Under the pieces are notes generated by a model. It was not told the origin of the DNA. It made no database searches and saw only the letters and a program-made list of their open reading frames with translations. From Treponema sp. (GTDB lineage: Bacteria > Spirochaetota > Spirochaetia > Treponematales > Breznakiellaceae): a stretch of DNA of 15,266 bases. Positions 6,679 through 14,857 of the stretch are shown here, piece by piece (position 1 is the stretch's first letter; the number at the start of each line of letters is the position of its first letter). The position numbers and the translations under genes were made by a program. The DNA lies in assembly GCA_031277045.1 (NCBI GenBank), contig JAISLX010000017.1, forward strand, positions 1 through 15,266, given 5' to 3'.

Positions 6679-7170
6679 ATGATTACCCCGTCAATCGCTA
6701 CGTTCCTGGTTACGCTGATCAATATCGGCCTCCTTTTTGTGATTCTGCGGGCGGTGCTGTTTAAGCCGGTTACCAGGTTCATGGCGGAGCGGACCAAAAA
6801 GATCGAGGAGAGCTTGTCCGGGGCGGACCGGGAACGGACTGAGGCCCGGCGGCTTCTTGAGCAGTACCAGGGGCAGTTGAAAAAAGCCGGAGAAGAGGCG
6901 GAGACGATTATTAAAAGCGCCCGGGAAAACGCGGACCGGGAGGCGGAGTTGATCATTGCCGGGGGAAAGACCCGTGTGGAAAACATGATCGCCGCCGCCC
7001 AGGAGCGGATAGCCGCTGAACGGCAGGCGGCCCAGGCGCAGTTCAAGGCGGAGGCCGCCGCCCTGGTGATTGCCGCGGCGGGCCGGCTCCTGATGCGGGA
7101 CCTGAACCAGGAGGACAACCGCCGTCTGGCTGCCGGCCTGTTCGCGGAAGTTTCCGCCGGAGAGTCCTAG
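6679..7170 (+). CDS. atpF: F1Fo ATP synthase subunit b (Fo stator)
   Basis: 163 residues. A single N-terminal membrane helix (about 6-27) is followed by the conserved FKP turn and a long charged amphipathic helix (35-140), forming the peripheral stalk dimer that holds F1 against rotation. Segments such as RTEARRLLEQYQGQLKKA and ENADREAEL show the expected coiled-coil character. The ATG starts at the base after the atpE TAA; AAGG inside the end of atpE can serve as ribosome site, so translation is likely coupled. Only one b gene is present, so the stalk is a homodimer. Confidence 0.92.
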   Translation: MITPSIATFLVTLINIGLLFVILRAVLFKPVTRFMAERTKKIEESLSGADRERTEARRLLEQYQGQLKKAGEEAETIIKSARENADREAELIIAGGKTRVENMIAAAQERIAAERQAAQAQFKAEAAALVIAAAGRLLMRDLNQEDNRRLAAGLFAEVSAGES

Positions 7171-7173
7171 GGG

Positions 7174-7758
7174 ATGTTTGTTCCGTCACGCTGGGCCCAG
7201 GGTTTTGTCAACGCCGCCGGCGACACCGGGACGGCGGCCCGGGCTTTGGAATTTGTCAAAGTCATGGGGCCGGTTGTCCTTCCCACCCACGCGGCGGGCA
7301 CGGTGGAAGCCCATCGTCTGGAACAGATGTTTTACCGGGCCTTTGCCGCTGTCCCGGTAAGCGCCGCTGCCCCGTCCGGGACTGCGGAGATGGAGGACCG
7401 GTCCCGCAAACTGGCCCTGAGTCTTATCCTCCTGCTGGTAAAAAAGAACCTGCTGTGCTGTACAGGCCGGGTTATCGGGGCCATTGAACAGGAATTGGAT
7501 GCCCGGCAGGGAATCCTGCGGGCCCACCTGGAGTTTGCCCAGGACCCCGGCGCCGAGTTTGTGGAACAACTGAAGAAGTCTCTTGGAATAAAGACGGGGG
7601 CCGCGGGGATCAGGCTGACAACAAGCGCCGCCCCGGAATTGCTTGCGGGCTGCCGTCTGCGGATTGGCAATGATAGCATTGACGCGAGTCTGCAAACCCG
7701 GCTCAAGCGGCTGGGGACGGAGCTTGCCAGGGCGTACTTCGAAAGCCCTGTGTGCTAA
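7174..7758 (+). CDS. atpH: F1Fo ATP synthase subunit delta (OSCP-like)
   Basis: 194 residues, slightly longer than the usual 175-185. It links the peripheral stalk to the top of F1. The N-terminal helical bundle (1-105) is weakly conserved, beginning RWAQGFVNAA; the C-terminal domain is typical, with GILRAHLEFA (family: strand entered after a V/L-rich helix) and LLAGCRLRIGNDSIDASLQTRLKRL (family: GG-x-x-x-R-x-G-x-x-x-D-x-S). It starts 3 nt after atpF, with GGAG about 10 nt upstream inside atpF. It is followed by a 45-nt gap, the longest in the F1 part of the operon. Confidence 0.9.
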   Translation: MFVPSRWAQGFVNAAGDTGTAARALEFVKVMGPVVLPTHAAGTVEAHRLEQMFYRAFAAVPVSAAAPSGTAEMEDRSRKLALSLILLLVKKNLLCCTGRVIGAIEQELDARQGILRAHLEFAQDPGAEFVEQLKKSLGIKTGAAGIRLTTSAAPELLAGCRLRIGNDSIDASLQTRLKRLGTELARAYFESPVC

Positions 7759-7803
7759 AGCGCGGCAGACCGTTGCTTTCGGACCCGTTTACGGAGGTTT
7801 TTG

Positions 7804-9306
7804 ATGGCCGATTATGAGAACCTGGCCAGGGTTTTACAGGAACAGATTGCGAACTGGGAGGGGAAACCATCCTCCGATTCGCTGGGCTTTGTGGTCCAGG
7901 TTGGGGATTCAGTGGCTACTGTCTATGGTTTGGACAAGGCGGTGTACGGGGAACTGGTGGAATTCAGCTCCGGGGCCACGGGAATAGTCCTTAACCTGGA
8001 GGAAGAGGGGGTGGGTTGTGTACTCCTTTCCGGGGAGTCGGTGGTAAAAGAGGGGGAAGAAGCCCGGGGTACTGGCAAAGTAGTGTCGGTTCCCGCCGGG
8101 GCCGCGCTTTTGGGCCGGGTGCTGACCCCCCTGGGGGAACCGGTGGACGGCAGGGGACCTGTCGTCGCGGAGGAATACCTGCCGGTAGAAAGCCCCGCCG
8201 CCCCGGTTATTGACCGGGGTCCGGTGAATCAGCCCCTGCAAACCGGCGCCCTTTCGGTGGACGCCATGATCCCCATAGGCCGGGGTCAGCGGGAACTTAT
8301 CATCGGGGACCGTCAAACCGGCAAAACCGCCCTGGCTGTTGACACGATCATCAACCAAAAGGGAAAAGGCGTGTACTGCGTGTACTGCGCCATCGGCCAA
8401 AAGTCGTCCTCCGTGGCGGCCATTATCAAGAACCTGGAAAAATTCGGGGCTATGGACTACAGCTTTGTGGTCCTGGCCTCGGCTTCGGACTCCGCGGCCC
8501 TGCAGTACCTGGCGCCCTATTCGGCGGTGGCTATGGCGGAACACTTTATGCGCCGGGGCAAGGACGTACTGGTAATCTACGACGATCTTTCCAAACACGC
8601 CGTGGCTTACCGGACCATCTCCCTGCTGCTTCGCCGCCCGCCCGGACGGGAGGCTTTTCCCGGCGACGTGTTCTACCTCCATTCCCGGCTTTTGGAGCGT
8701 TCCGCCAAACTTTCCGATGCCCAGGGCGGGGGTTCCATTACCGCCCTGCCCATTGTGGAAACCCAGGCGGGGGATATTTCTTCTTACATTCCCACCAATG
8801 TCATCTCCATTACCGACGGCCAGATATTTCTGGATTCGGAACTTTTTAACTCCGGTTTCAGGCCCGCCGTTGACGTGGGACTTTCCGTAAGCCGGGTGGG
8901 AGGTTCCGCCCAATCCAAGGCAATCCGCCGGGTCTCCGGCCGCCTGCGCCTGGACCTGGCCCAGTACCGTGAAATGGCCGCCTTTGCCCAGTTCGGCAGC
9001 GACCTGGATAAGTCCACCCAGGACAAACTGGCTCAGGGGGAGCGGCTCATGGAGGTCCTCAAGCAGCCCCAGTTTTTACCCTATGCCATGGAAGAACAGG
9101 CCGCGATCCTCTTTATCGCGGTGGGCGGGTATTTGATGGATATTAAGGTCGAGGCGGTGCCCGCCTTTGTTTCGGCCTTTCTTGAGTACCTCAAGGCCCG
9201 GTTTGCGGACACCCTCAAGGCCATCGCCGAAACCGGGAACATCACCGCGGAGATGGAGCAGGTTTTGAGCTCGGCGGTTGAGGAATTCAAACAGCTTAAG
9301 CGGTAG
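7804..9306 (+). CDS. atpA: F1Fo ATP synthase subunit alpha
   Basis: 500 residues, the usual length. The N-terminal beta barrel (25-95) is followed by the nucleotide-binding domain with Walker A GDRQTGKT (168-175), the [11 protein letters not shown] segment, [23 protein letters not shown], the [20 protein letters not shown] segment, and the arginine-finger motif SVSRVGG, then the C-terminal helical domain. Alpha subunits bind non-catalytic nucleotide and donate the arginine finger to the beta active site. The ATG at 7804 has GGAGG 6 nt upstream; a TTG at 7801 in frame is less likely. The N-terminal helix that binds delta is present. Confidence 0.97.
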   Translation: MADYENLARVLQEQIANWEGKPSSDSLGFVVQVGDSVATVYGLDKAVYGELVEFSSGATGIVLNLEEEGVGCVLLSGESVVKEGEEARGTGKVVSVPAGAALLGRVLTPLGEPVDGRGPVVAEEYLPVESPAAPVIDRGPVNQPLQTGALSVDAMIPIGRGQRELIIGDRQTGKTALAVDTIINQKGKGVYCVYCAIGQKSSSVAAIIKNLEKFGAMDYSFVVLASASDSAALQYLAPYSAVAMAEHFMRRGKDVLVIYDDLSKHAVAYRTISLLLRRPPGREAFPGDVFYLHSRLLERSAKLSDAQGGGSITALPIVETQAGDISSYIPTNVISITDGQIFLDSELFNSGFRPAVDVGLSVSRVGGSAQSKAIRRVSGRLRLDLAQYREMAAFAQFGSDLDKSTQDKLAQGERLMEVLKQPQFLPYAMEEQAAILFIAVGGYLMDIKVEAVPAFVSAFLEYLKARFADTLKAIAETGNITAEMEQVLSSAVEEFKQLKR

Positions 9307-9314
9307 GGAAGGGT

Positions 9315-10205
9315 ATGGCGAATTTACGGGATGTCCGCCTGCGGATGCGGGCCATAGAACAGACCCTCCAGGTCACCAAGGCGATGAACCTTATTTCCAC
9401 GGCCAAATTGCGGAAGGGCCGGCGGGTTCTGGAGGATACGGAACCTTTTTTCCGGCGGATTCAAAAATCCATGTACGATATTTTGGCCGGGGCCGAAACC
9501 ATGGAAAGTGAATATCTGGGCAAAAAGAAGCCCGGGGAACGGGGACGGGTTGCCGTACTGGTGCTCACCAGCGACAAGGGCCTGGCCGGGGGCTATAACG
9601 CCAATGTTTTTAAGGCGGTGAATGAGTTATGCGCCCAACACGCCAATCCCATCCTGATCCTGATAGGGGCCATTGGATACCGGTATTTCATTCATTCCCC
9701 CTATCTGATCCTGGAGAATTTTTCCTTCCGGTCCCGGCTGCCGGAGGTGGAAAACGCCAAGGAAATCGCGGATTATATTATTTCCCAATACCTGTGGGGT
9801 ATGTTGAATGAGGTGTATGTGGTTTACACCCACATGTACAGCACCATCAAGCTGCTCCCCGCGGTACGGCGGGTTCTTCCCCTGGACGCGGAGGAAATTC
9901 AGCGCGAGCTGGCCCAATTTGAAAGCCAGAAACGGACGGAGCTCCGGTTTGAGTATCTGCCTTCGGAAGAGGCGGTTTTTAATTCTCTGGTACCCCTGTA
10001 TATCAAGGGCGTCATCTACGGCGCCCTGGTGGAATCCTATGCCAGCGAGCAGAGCGCCCGGATGGCCGCTATGGATGAGGCGTCCAAAAACGCGGAGGAT
10101 ATGCTTGCCGTTCTGCAGCTCCACTACAACCGGGCCCGGCAGACAAGCATTACCCAGGAAATGACCGAGATAATTTCCGGGTCCCAGGCCCTGGGTGAGG
10201 AGTGA
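9315..10205 (+). CDS. atpG: F1Fo ATP synthase subunit gamma (rotor shaft)
   Basis: 296 residues. The two ends form the coiled-coil shaft inside the alpha/beta hexamer: MANLRDVRLRMRAIEQTLQV followed by TKAMNLISTAKL at the N-terminus, and MDEASKNAEDML plus NRARQTSITQEMTEI near the C-terminus, both highly conserved. The middle Rossmann-like domain shows LVLTSDKGLAGGYN (family: SDKGLCGG-x-N). GGGAAGGG directly before the ATG serves as ribosome site. The gap to atpA is 8 nt and to atpD 3 nt. Confidence 0.96.
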   Translation: MANLRDVRLRMRAIEQTLQVTKAMNLISTAKLRKGRRVLEDTEPFFRRIQKSMYDILAGAETMESEYLGKKKPGERGRVAVLVLTSDKGLAGGYNANVFKAVNELCAQHANPILILIGAIGYRYFIHSPYLILENFSFRSRLPEVENAKEIADYIISQYLWGMLNEVYVVYTHMYSTIKLLPAVRRVLPLDAEEIQRELAQFESQKRTELRFEYLPSEEAVFNSLVPLYIKGVIYGALVESYASEQSARMAAMDEASKNAEDMLAVLQLHYNRARQTSITQEMTEIISGSQALGEE

Positions 10206-11590
<1,385 letters not shown>

Positions 11591-11591
<1 letters not shown>

Positions 11592-12016
11592 TGGCGGAGC
11601 TCTTTACCCTGGAGGTGCACACCCCCTATCGCCTCTTTTTTAAAGACAAGGTCCAGGCCCTCACCGTGATGCTTGCGGACGGCGAGATCGGCGTCCTTGC
11701 GGGCCACGAAGCCGTCACTGCCCAGGTTCGGGCCTGCCTGTTAAAGATAAAGGACCGGAACGGCCTATGGAAAACCGGCTTTGCCTCCGAGGGCATCCTG
11801 GAAGTGGCGGGGGGCAAAACCGTGCTCATGGCGGACGCCGCGGAGTGGCCCGACGAAATCGATTACGACCGGGCCATGGATGCCAAACGCCAGGCCGAGG
11901 AGACACTGCAAAACCCCGGTTTTAAGTTCGAGGCCGAAACCGCCCGCCAAAGGCTGGAACGGGCGAAGATGCGGCTGAAGGCATGGGAGCTTAGAAGCGG
12001 ACAGCCCCAGGAATAA
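11591..12016 (+). CDS. atpC: F1Fo ATP synthase subunit epsilon
   Basis: 141 residues. The N-terminal beta sandwich (1-85) includes LADGEIGVLAGHE (28-40; family GEIGILPGH) and the C-terminal helical hairpin covers 90-138. The sequence IDYDRA at 90-95 matches the I(L)DxxRA ATP-binding motif described for Bacillus PS3 and related epsilon subunits, which lets epsilon sense ATP and control inhibition of hydrolysis. It is the last gene of the atp cluster; I see no intrinsic terminator directly after it, and the first plausible one on this strand is at 12685-12721. Confidence 0.94.
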
Positions 12017-12041
12017 ACAGAGACTTTGTACTGGCGATGCT

Positions 12042-12637
12042 TTATTCGCGCTGAGGGGTTGAATACCCATCTATTAGGTGTGAAATATTTCTGCCTGGAT
12101 TTTCTAACATTGCTATGGCAAGCTCTGCAGCCAGTCTTTCAATGCTGCCGGAACGAATATTTAGCAAGGAAGATGCAAATAAATCAATAGCATTACCTTT
12201 GCCATTATATGCAATTCCGTTCTTGTTGGGGGTCTTTACGTCAACATCATTTATGGTCAAAGCAAGCAGCATTATCTGAAATCAATTTTAAGAATTTTCT
12301 AACATTAACAAAATAATCTGTTAAAATAGTTTTATCCCGGAGATCCGCAAGTAAGTCCATGGATAAAAACTGCGTTGGTATAAATGAAACGGGTATTGCT
12401 GCTGTGGTATTCGGTAAATTATTTCGTCTTCGATAAAAATCCATATTAAACCTGTCAAGATACAAAGGGCGATCCCTATATGCGGGTGAAACAATTTGGA
12501 TGGTCTGATCGAGATTGTGGCTTATTTTAACCATACTATAACATTTAAGGTGTGTCAATACAGCGCACAGAGGGCAAAACAACTTTGAAACACCGTATAA
12601 AGAAATAGACACCGAAAGGAAAAAATCATAAAAACTT
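12042..12637 (-). pseudogene. 5'-truncated, frameshifted remnant, possibly of a deaminase-like protein
   Basis: Two overlapping minus-strand frames, 12612-12247 and 12272-12042, read as one protein if a single-base shift at about 12247-12272 is corrected (helix ending KFLKLISDN joined to LLALTINDVDVKT). The upstream frame has no convincing start: it stays open through the neighbouring palindrome to a stop at 12657, giving only a GTG at 12612 without a ribosome site, so the 5' part appears lost. The motif GVSKLFCPLC resembles the second zinc-binding element (SK-x-x-C-x-x-C) of OTT_1508-type and related nucleic-acid deaminases, but the expected upstream His-Ala-Glu element is absent. The region is strikingly AT-rich with rare-looking codons, suggesting horizontal origin. 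It could alternatively be two small intact genes. I do not recognise the C-terminal part. Confidence 0.45.
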
Positions 12638-12673
12638 GAGGCTGTCCCAAAACTTCAATTTTGGGGAAACCTC
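12638..12673. repeat. 36-bp imperfect palindrome (possible IS/MITE end or dispersed repeat)
   Basis: GAGG (12638-12641) and CCTC (12670-12673) form the outer pair; CCCAAAA (12646-12652) and TTTTGGG (12659-12665) the inner pair, around a 6-nt centre. The left half, GAGGCTGTCCCAAAA, looks like the terminal inverted repeats of several transposon families. It lies exactly where the pseudogene loses its 5' end. No transposase remains nearby. Confidence 0.5.
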
Positions 12674-12684
12674 GCTCGTCTGAG

Positions 12685-12721
12685 CTTGTTCCAAACCCGG
12701 GCAAGTTTTGAACAAGTTTTT
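12685..12721 (+). terminator. Stem-loop followed by T5, candidate terminator for readthrough from atp
   Basis: CTTGTTCCAAAC at 12685-12696 pairs with GTTTTGAACAAG at 12705-12716 with one mismatch around an 8-nt loop, and TTTTT follows at 12717-12721. It is the first terminator-like structure downstream of atpC on this strand. The stem is AT-rich, so the efficiency may be moderate. It may belong to the same repeat unit as the palindrome at 12638-12673. Confidence 0.45.
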
Positions 12722-12733
12722 AAAAAATTTTGC

Positions 12734-12761
12734 TTGCTTTTTCCCCGGAATGTGCTAGACT
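12734..12761 (+). promoter_or_regulatory. Promoter with AT-rich upstream tract driving an orphan small RNA
   Basis: TTGCTT at 12734-12739, a 16-bp spacer and TAGACT at 12756-12761 form a sigma-70-type promoter. An uninterrupted A/T tract at 12717-12730 (T5A6T4) lies just upstream in the position of an UP element, a feature of strong stable-RNA promoters. The predicted +1 is about 12768. No protein-coding frame follows on this strand. Confidence 0.5.
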
Positions 12762-12767
12762 ATAGGT

Positions 12768-12867
12768 GTAGCCAACATCTACCCTAGGGCACGACCCTGT
12801 AACATCCGGGTGAACGGCCGGATGATTTGGCCCTCCGCCTTTATAAGGCTGGAGGGCCCTCTTTTTT
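12768..12867 (+). ncRNA. Candidate structured small RNA of about 100 nt, unknown family
   Basis: From the predicted +1 the transcript would fold into short hairpins in series: GTAG/CTAC (12768-12782), TAGGG/CCCTG with a CACGA loop (12785-12799), CATCCGG/CCGGATG with loop GTGAACGG (12803-12824), then the terminator at 12829-12867. There is no open reading frame of note and no gene downstream on the same strand. I checked by eye for SRP RNA, tmRNA, 5S rRNA, tRNA, TPP, cobalamin, SAM, fluoride, c-di-GMP and guanidine elements and none fits. It could be a trans-acting sRNA, or a riboswitch-like leader whose readthrough product is antisense to cbiO and cbiQ. Confidence 0.45.
12829..12867 (+). terminator. 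Strong intrinsic terminator
   Basis: GGCCCTCC (12829-12836) pairs with GGAGGGCC (12851-12858), continued inside by GCCTT (12837-12841) with AAGGC (12845-12849) around a TAT loop, with one unpaired T. The 13-bp GC-rich stem is followed by CT and T6 (12862-12867). The T-run exists only on the plus strand; read on the minus strand after cbiO, the hairpin is followed by AAATC, so it is directional for the plus-strand RNA. The T-run overlaps the cbiO stop codon. Confidence 0.85.
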
Positions 12868-13612
12868 ACCGGCCTTCCTCCGGGTAGGCAGGCCGGGACC
12901 TTCCCTGCACGCCCAGGGGCAGTTCCAGCCCGATGGTTTGCAAAAAATGTTCGTTCAGCAGCAAGCCGGGGACCGGACAGTCCCCGGCGATGCGTCCCCG
13001 GTGCAGGAAAATAATCCGGTCCGCAAGCTCCAGGGCCATGTCAAGGTCGTGGCTGGCGATGATAATGGTGGCGCCGCGCCGGTTTTTCAACAGATCGATG
13101 AGGTTTTTCCGCGCCCGGGGATCCAGCGCCGCGGTGGGCTCGTCGAGCAGCAGAATGTCACGCTCCAGAATCAGCGCCCCGGCCAGGGCGGCGCGTTGCT
13201 TTTCCCCGCCGGAAAGGCTGTGGGGAGCCCGTTCCGCAAGATGCGCCGCATCGACTTCGGAGAGCGCCTTAAGGGCCCGCTCCCTTGCCTCCTCCGGGTT
13301 TGTGCCCTTCTTCATAACGCCAAACGCCACATCTTCCCAGACGGTGGGCATAAAAAGCTGGTTGTCCGGATCCTGAAACACAATTCCCGCCCTGTCTCCG
13401 GCGCCGCCGTTTTCGACCCCCACTTCGCCGGAGGAGGGCTTTACACAGGCGGCAATAATGTGCAGCAAGGTTGATTTGCCCGATCCATTGGCGCCGGCTA
13501 TGCAGACACGCTGGCCCTGCTCAACGGAAAAGCTTACGCCCTCCAGGGCCTGCGCCCCGGCCGCGGCGTTGTCGTAACGGTGTGAAATGTTGTTGATGAT
13601 CAGCCGGGCCAT
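12866..13612 (-). CDS. cbiO: ECF-type cobalt/nickel transporter ATPase (CbiO/NikO)
   Basis: 248 residues, a single ABC ATPase. Walker A GANGSGKST (40-48), Q-loop FQDPDNQLF (79-87, the hallmark DPDNQ of ECF ATPases), signature LSGGEKQR (133-140), Walker B LLLDEPT (154-160, Glu158) and switch His188 in IIASHDLD are all present, so it should be active. It powers the CbiM/CbiQ membrane pair; a single ATPase gene implies a homodimer. The ATG at 13612 gives the usual MARLIINN-like start and has GCGGGG upstream, whereas the frame extending to 13672 only reads through the end of cbiQ. It overlaps cbiQ by 13 nt and is the last gene of the unit. Confidence 0.93.
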   Translation of the reverse strand: MARLIINNISHRYDNAAAGAQALEGVSFSVEQGQRVCIAGANGSGKSTLLHIIAACVKPSSGEVGVENGGAGDRAGIVFQDPDNQLFMPTVWEDVAFGVMKKGTNPEEARERALKALSEVDAAHLAERAPHSLSGGEKQRAALAGALILERDILLLDEPTAALDPRARKNLIDLLKNRRGATIIIASHDLDMALELADRIIFLHRGRIAGDCPVPGLLLNEHFLQTIGLELPLGVQGRSRPAYPEEGR

Positions 13613-14283
13613 ACAAGCCCCGCTAAAAGACCGGCGCTCATCGCCAGCAACGCTGTGTCCCGCAGCCGCCACCTGAAAGAAACAGTAACAGGAAAACTGC
13701 CGTCAAAACCCCGGTTCGACATGGCGATCCGGATTTTTTCCGAACGGAGGGCGGCGCGGGTCAGGGTGGCGGCAAACACCGCCCCCAGGGAACGCCACTG
13801 ATAGAGGGTGGCATGCTCCGGCAGGCGGGAGCGCATTGCCGTGAGGGTCGTGGCAAAACCTTCGTGCAGTAAAAATATATAGCGGTAGGTCAACACAAAA
13901 AGTGAAACAAGTTTTTCCGGCAGCCTGAGCGCGGACATTGACGAGGCGATAAGGCTTATGCTCATGGGCGCCACAAAACGCATATAAACCAGGGCGGCGC
14001 AGTTAATGCGCAGGGTGTAGAGCAGGGCGCTATGGGGGCTAAACCCGGCGATAAGGGGCAGCCATAAAGCGGCGGCCATCATATTGACCGGAACAAGCCG
14101 ACGGATGGTCACCCTGAATTCGCCGGGCGCCGCGCAGAGGCACAACAGCGCCGCCGCGCCGGGCAGCGCCGGCTTTGCTGCGGTTACCACGGAAATTATG
14201 ACCAACGCCGCCGAAAGTAGCCGGCAGCGCCCGTCAAAGGATTTCAGCGGATCTTTTTTAAATTCGAGCCGGTCGAGATACAT
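13600..14283 (-). CDS. cbiQ: ECF-type cobalt/nickel transporter transmembrane coupling protein (CbiQ/NikQ)
   Basis: 227 residues with about five hydrophobic segments (about 22-35, 41-52, 65-82, 91-113, 212-226). The helical coupling region includes MSALRLPEKLVSLFVLTYRY (116-135) and the motif EKIRIAMSNRGFDG (182-195), corresponding to the Ala-x-x-x-Arg-Gly coupling motif that docks on the ATPase. The ATG at 14283 is chosen because the preceding 53 codons of the open frame encode a Cys/Trp/Pro-rich translation of the cbiM 3' end. It overlaps cbiM by 26 nt and no good ribosome site is visible, so coupling to cbiM translation is likely. Confidence 0.88.
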   Translation of the reverse strand: MYLDRLEFKKDPLKSFDGRCRLLSAALVIISVVTAAKPALPGAAALLCLCAAPGEFRVTIRRLVPVNMMAAALWLPLIAGFSPHSALLYTLRINCAALVYMRFVAPMSISLIASSMSALRLPEKLVSLFVLTYRYIFLLHEGFATTLTAMRSRLPEHATLYQWRSLGAVFAATLTRAALRSEKIRIAMSNRGFDGSFPVTVSFRWRLRDTALLAMSAGLLAGLVWPG

Positions 14284-14857
14284 AGCCGGGCAGCATCTTT
14301 GCCAGGAAGGCCACAATAAAAACCGACATGATCCCCTCCACCGCGGCCAGGGGCAGGTTTGCCGCAAAAAGCAGCGCCGCGGTTGAGCGCAAATCCTTGT
14401 CGGACAGGGAAAGGGCGGCCACAACAATAAGTGTCCCCACAATCACCGCGGCAAAACCCCCGGCAAAGGCGCCGAGGAGCTTGAGCCTTTCCGGTATGAC
14501 GCGGAACACCAGGCCCCCCGCCAAAGCCGCGGTCCCCATGGCCACGGTGTTTACCCCCAGGGACAGGAGGCCGCCGAACTGGAACAAAAGCCCCTGTAAA
14601 AACAGCGCTATAAAAAGCGCGGGGAGGGCGCTCCAGCCCAGCATGATCCCCGCAAGCCCCAGCAGGGTGAGGTGTATGCTCGACGGGCCAAGGGGCACAT
14701 GGACCAGGGACGCCAAAAACAGAACCGCCGACACCAAAGCTGTTTCCGGCAGCTTTTCCACCTCCGTCTTTTTCAGCCCCAGCGCCAGGCCCCCCGCGGC
14801 CAGGGCCCAGCCCGCGGCAAGAACCGGGGGCGACAAAACTCCTTCGCTAATGTGCAT
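14258..14857 (-). CDS. cbiM: Cobalt/nickel ECF transporter substrate-binding membrane protein (CbiM/NikM)
   Basis: 199 residues with six or so hydrophobic helices. The mature N-terminus MHISEG fits the family rule that Met1 and His2 ligate the metal ion, and the second His ligand is found in GPSSIHLTLLG (His62). FQFGGLLSLGVNTVAMG (92-108) is another family landmark. The ATG at 14857 is supported by AAGGAG 7 nt upstream and by the functional need for His at position 2, which excludes the longer frame starting near 14902. CbiM and NikM cannot be separated firmly by sequence here; the NikL-like neighbour favours nickel. Confidence 0.93.
   Translation of the reverse strand: MHISEGVLSPPVLAAGWALAAGGLALGLKKTEVEKLPETALVSAVLFLASLVHVPLGPSSIHLTLLGLAGIMLGWSALPALFIALFLQGLLFQFGGLLSLGVNTVAMGTAALAGGLVFRVIPERLKLLGAFAGGFAAVIVGTLIVVAALSLSDKDLRSTAALLFAANLPLAAVEGIMSVFIVAFLAKMLPGYVSRPARI

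Noticed and set aside
7909..8913. Long minus-strand open frame inside atpA (334 codons), and similar ones opposite atpG/atpD
   Set aside because: Antisense shadows of GC-rich conserved genes; Gly/His/Gln-rich translations with no family resemblance.
12785..12824. Two hairpins with ACGA- and ACGG-containing loops, reminiscent of the guanidine-II (mini-ykkC) riboswitch
   Set aside because: The loops are CACGA and an 8-nt loop, not clean ACGR tetraloops, and no guanidine-export gene follows on that strand.
13613..13672. N-terminal extension of cbiO to 13672
   Set aside because: It lies entirely inside the cbiQ coding region; the ATG at 13612 has a ribosome site and gives the family N-terminus.
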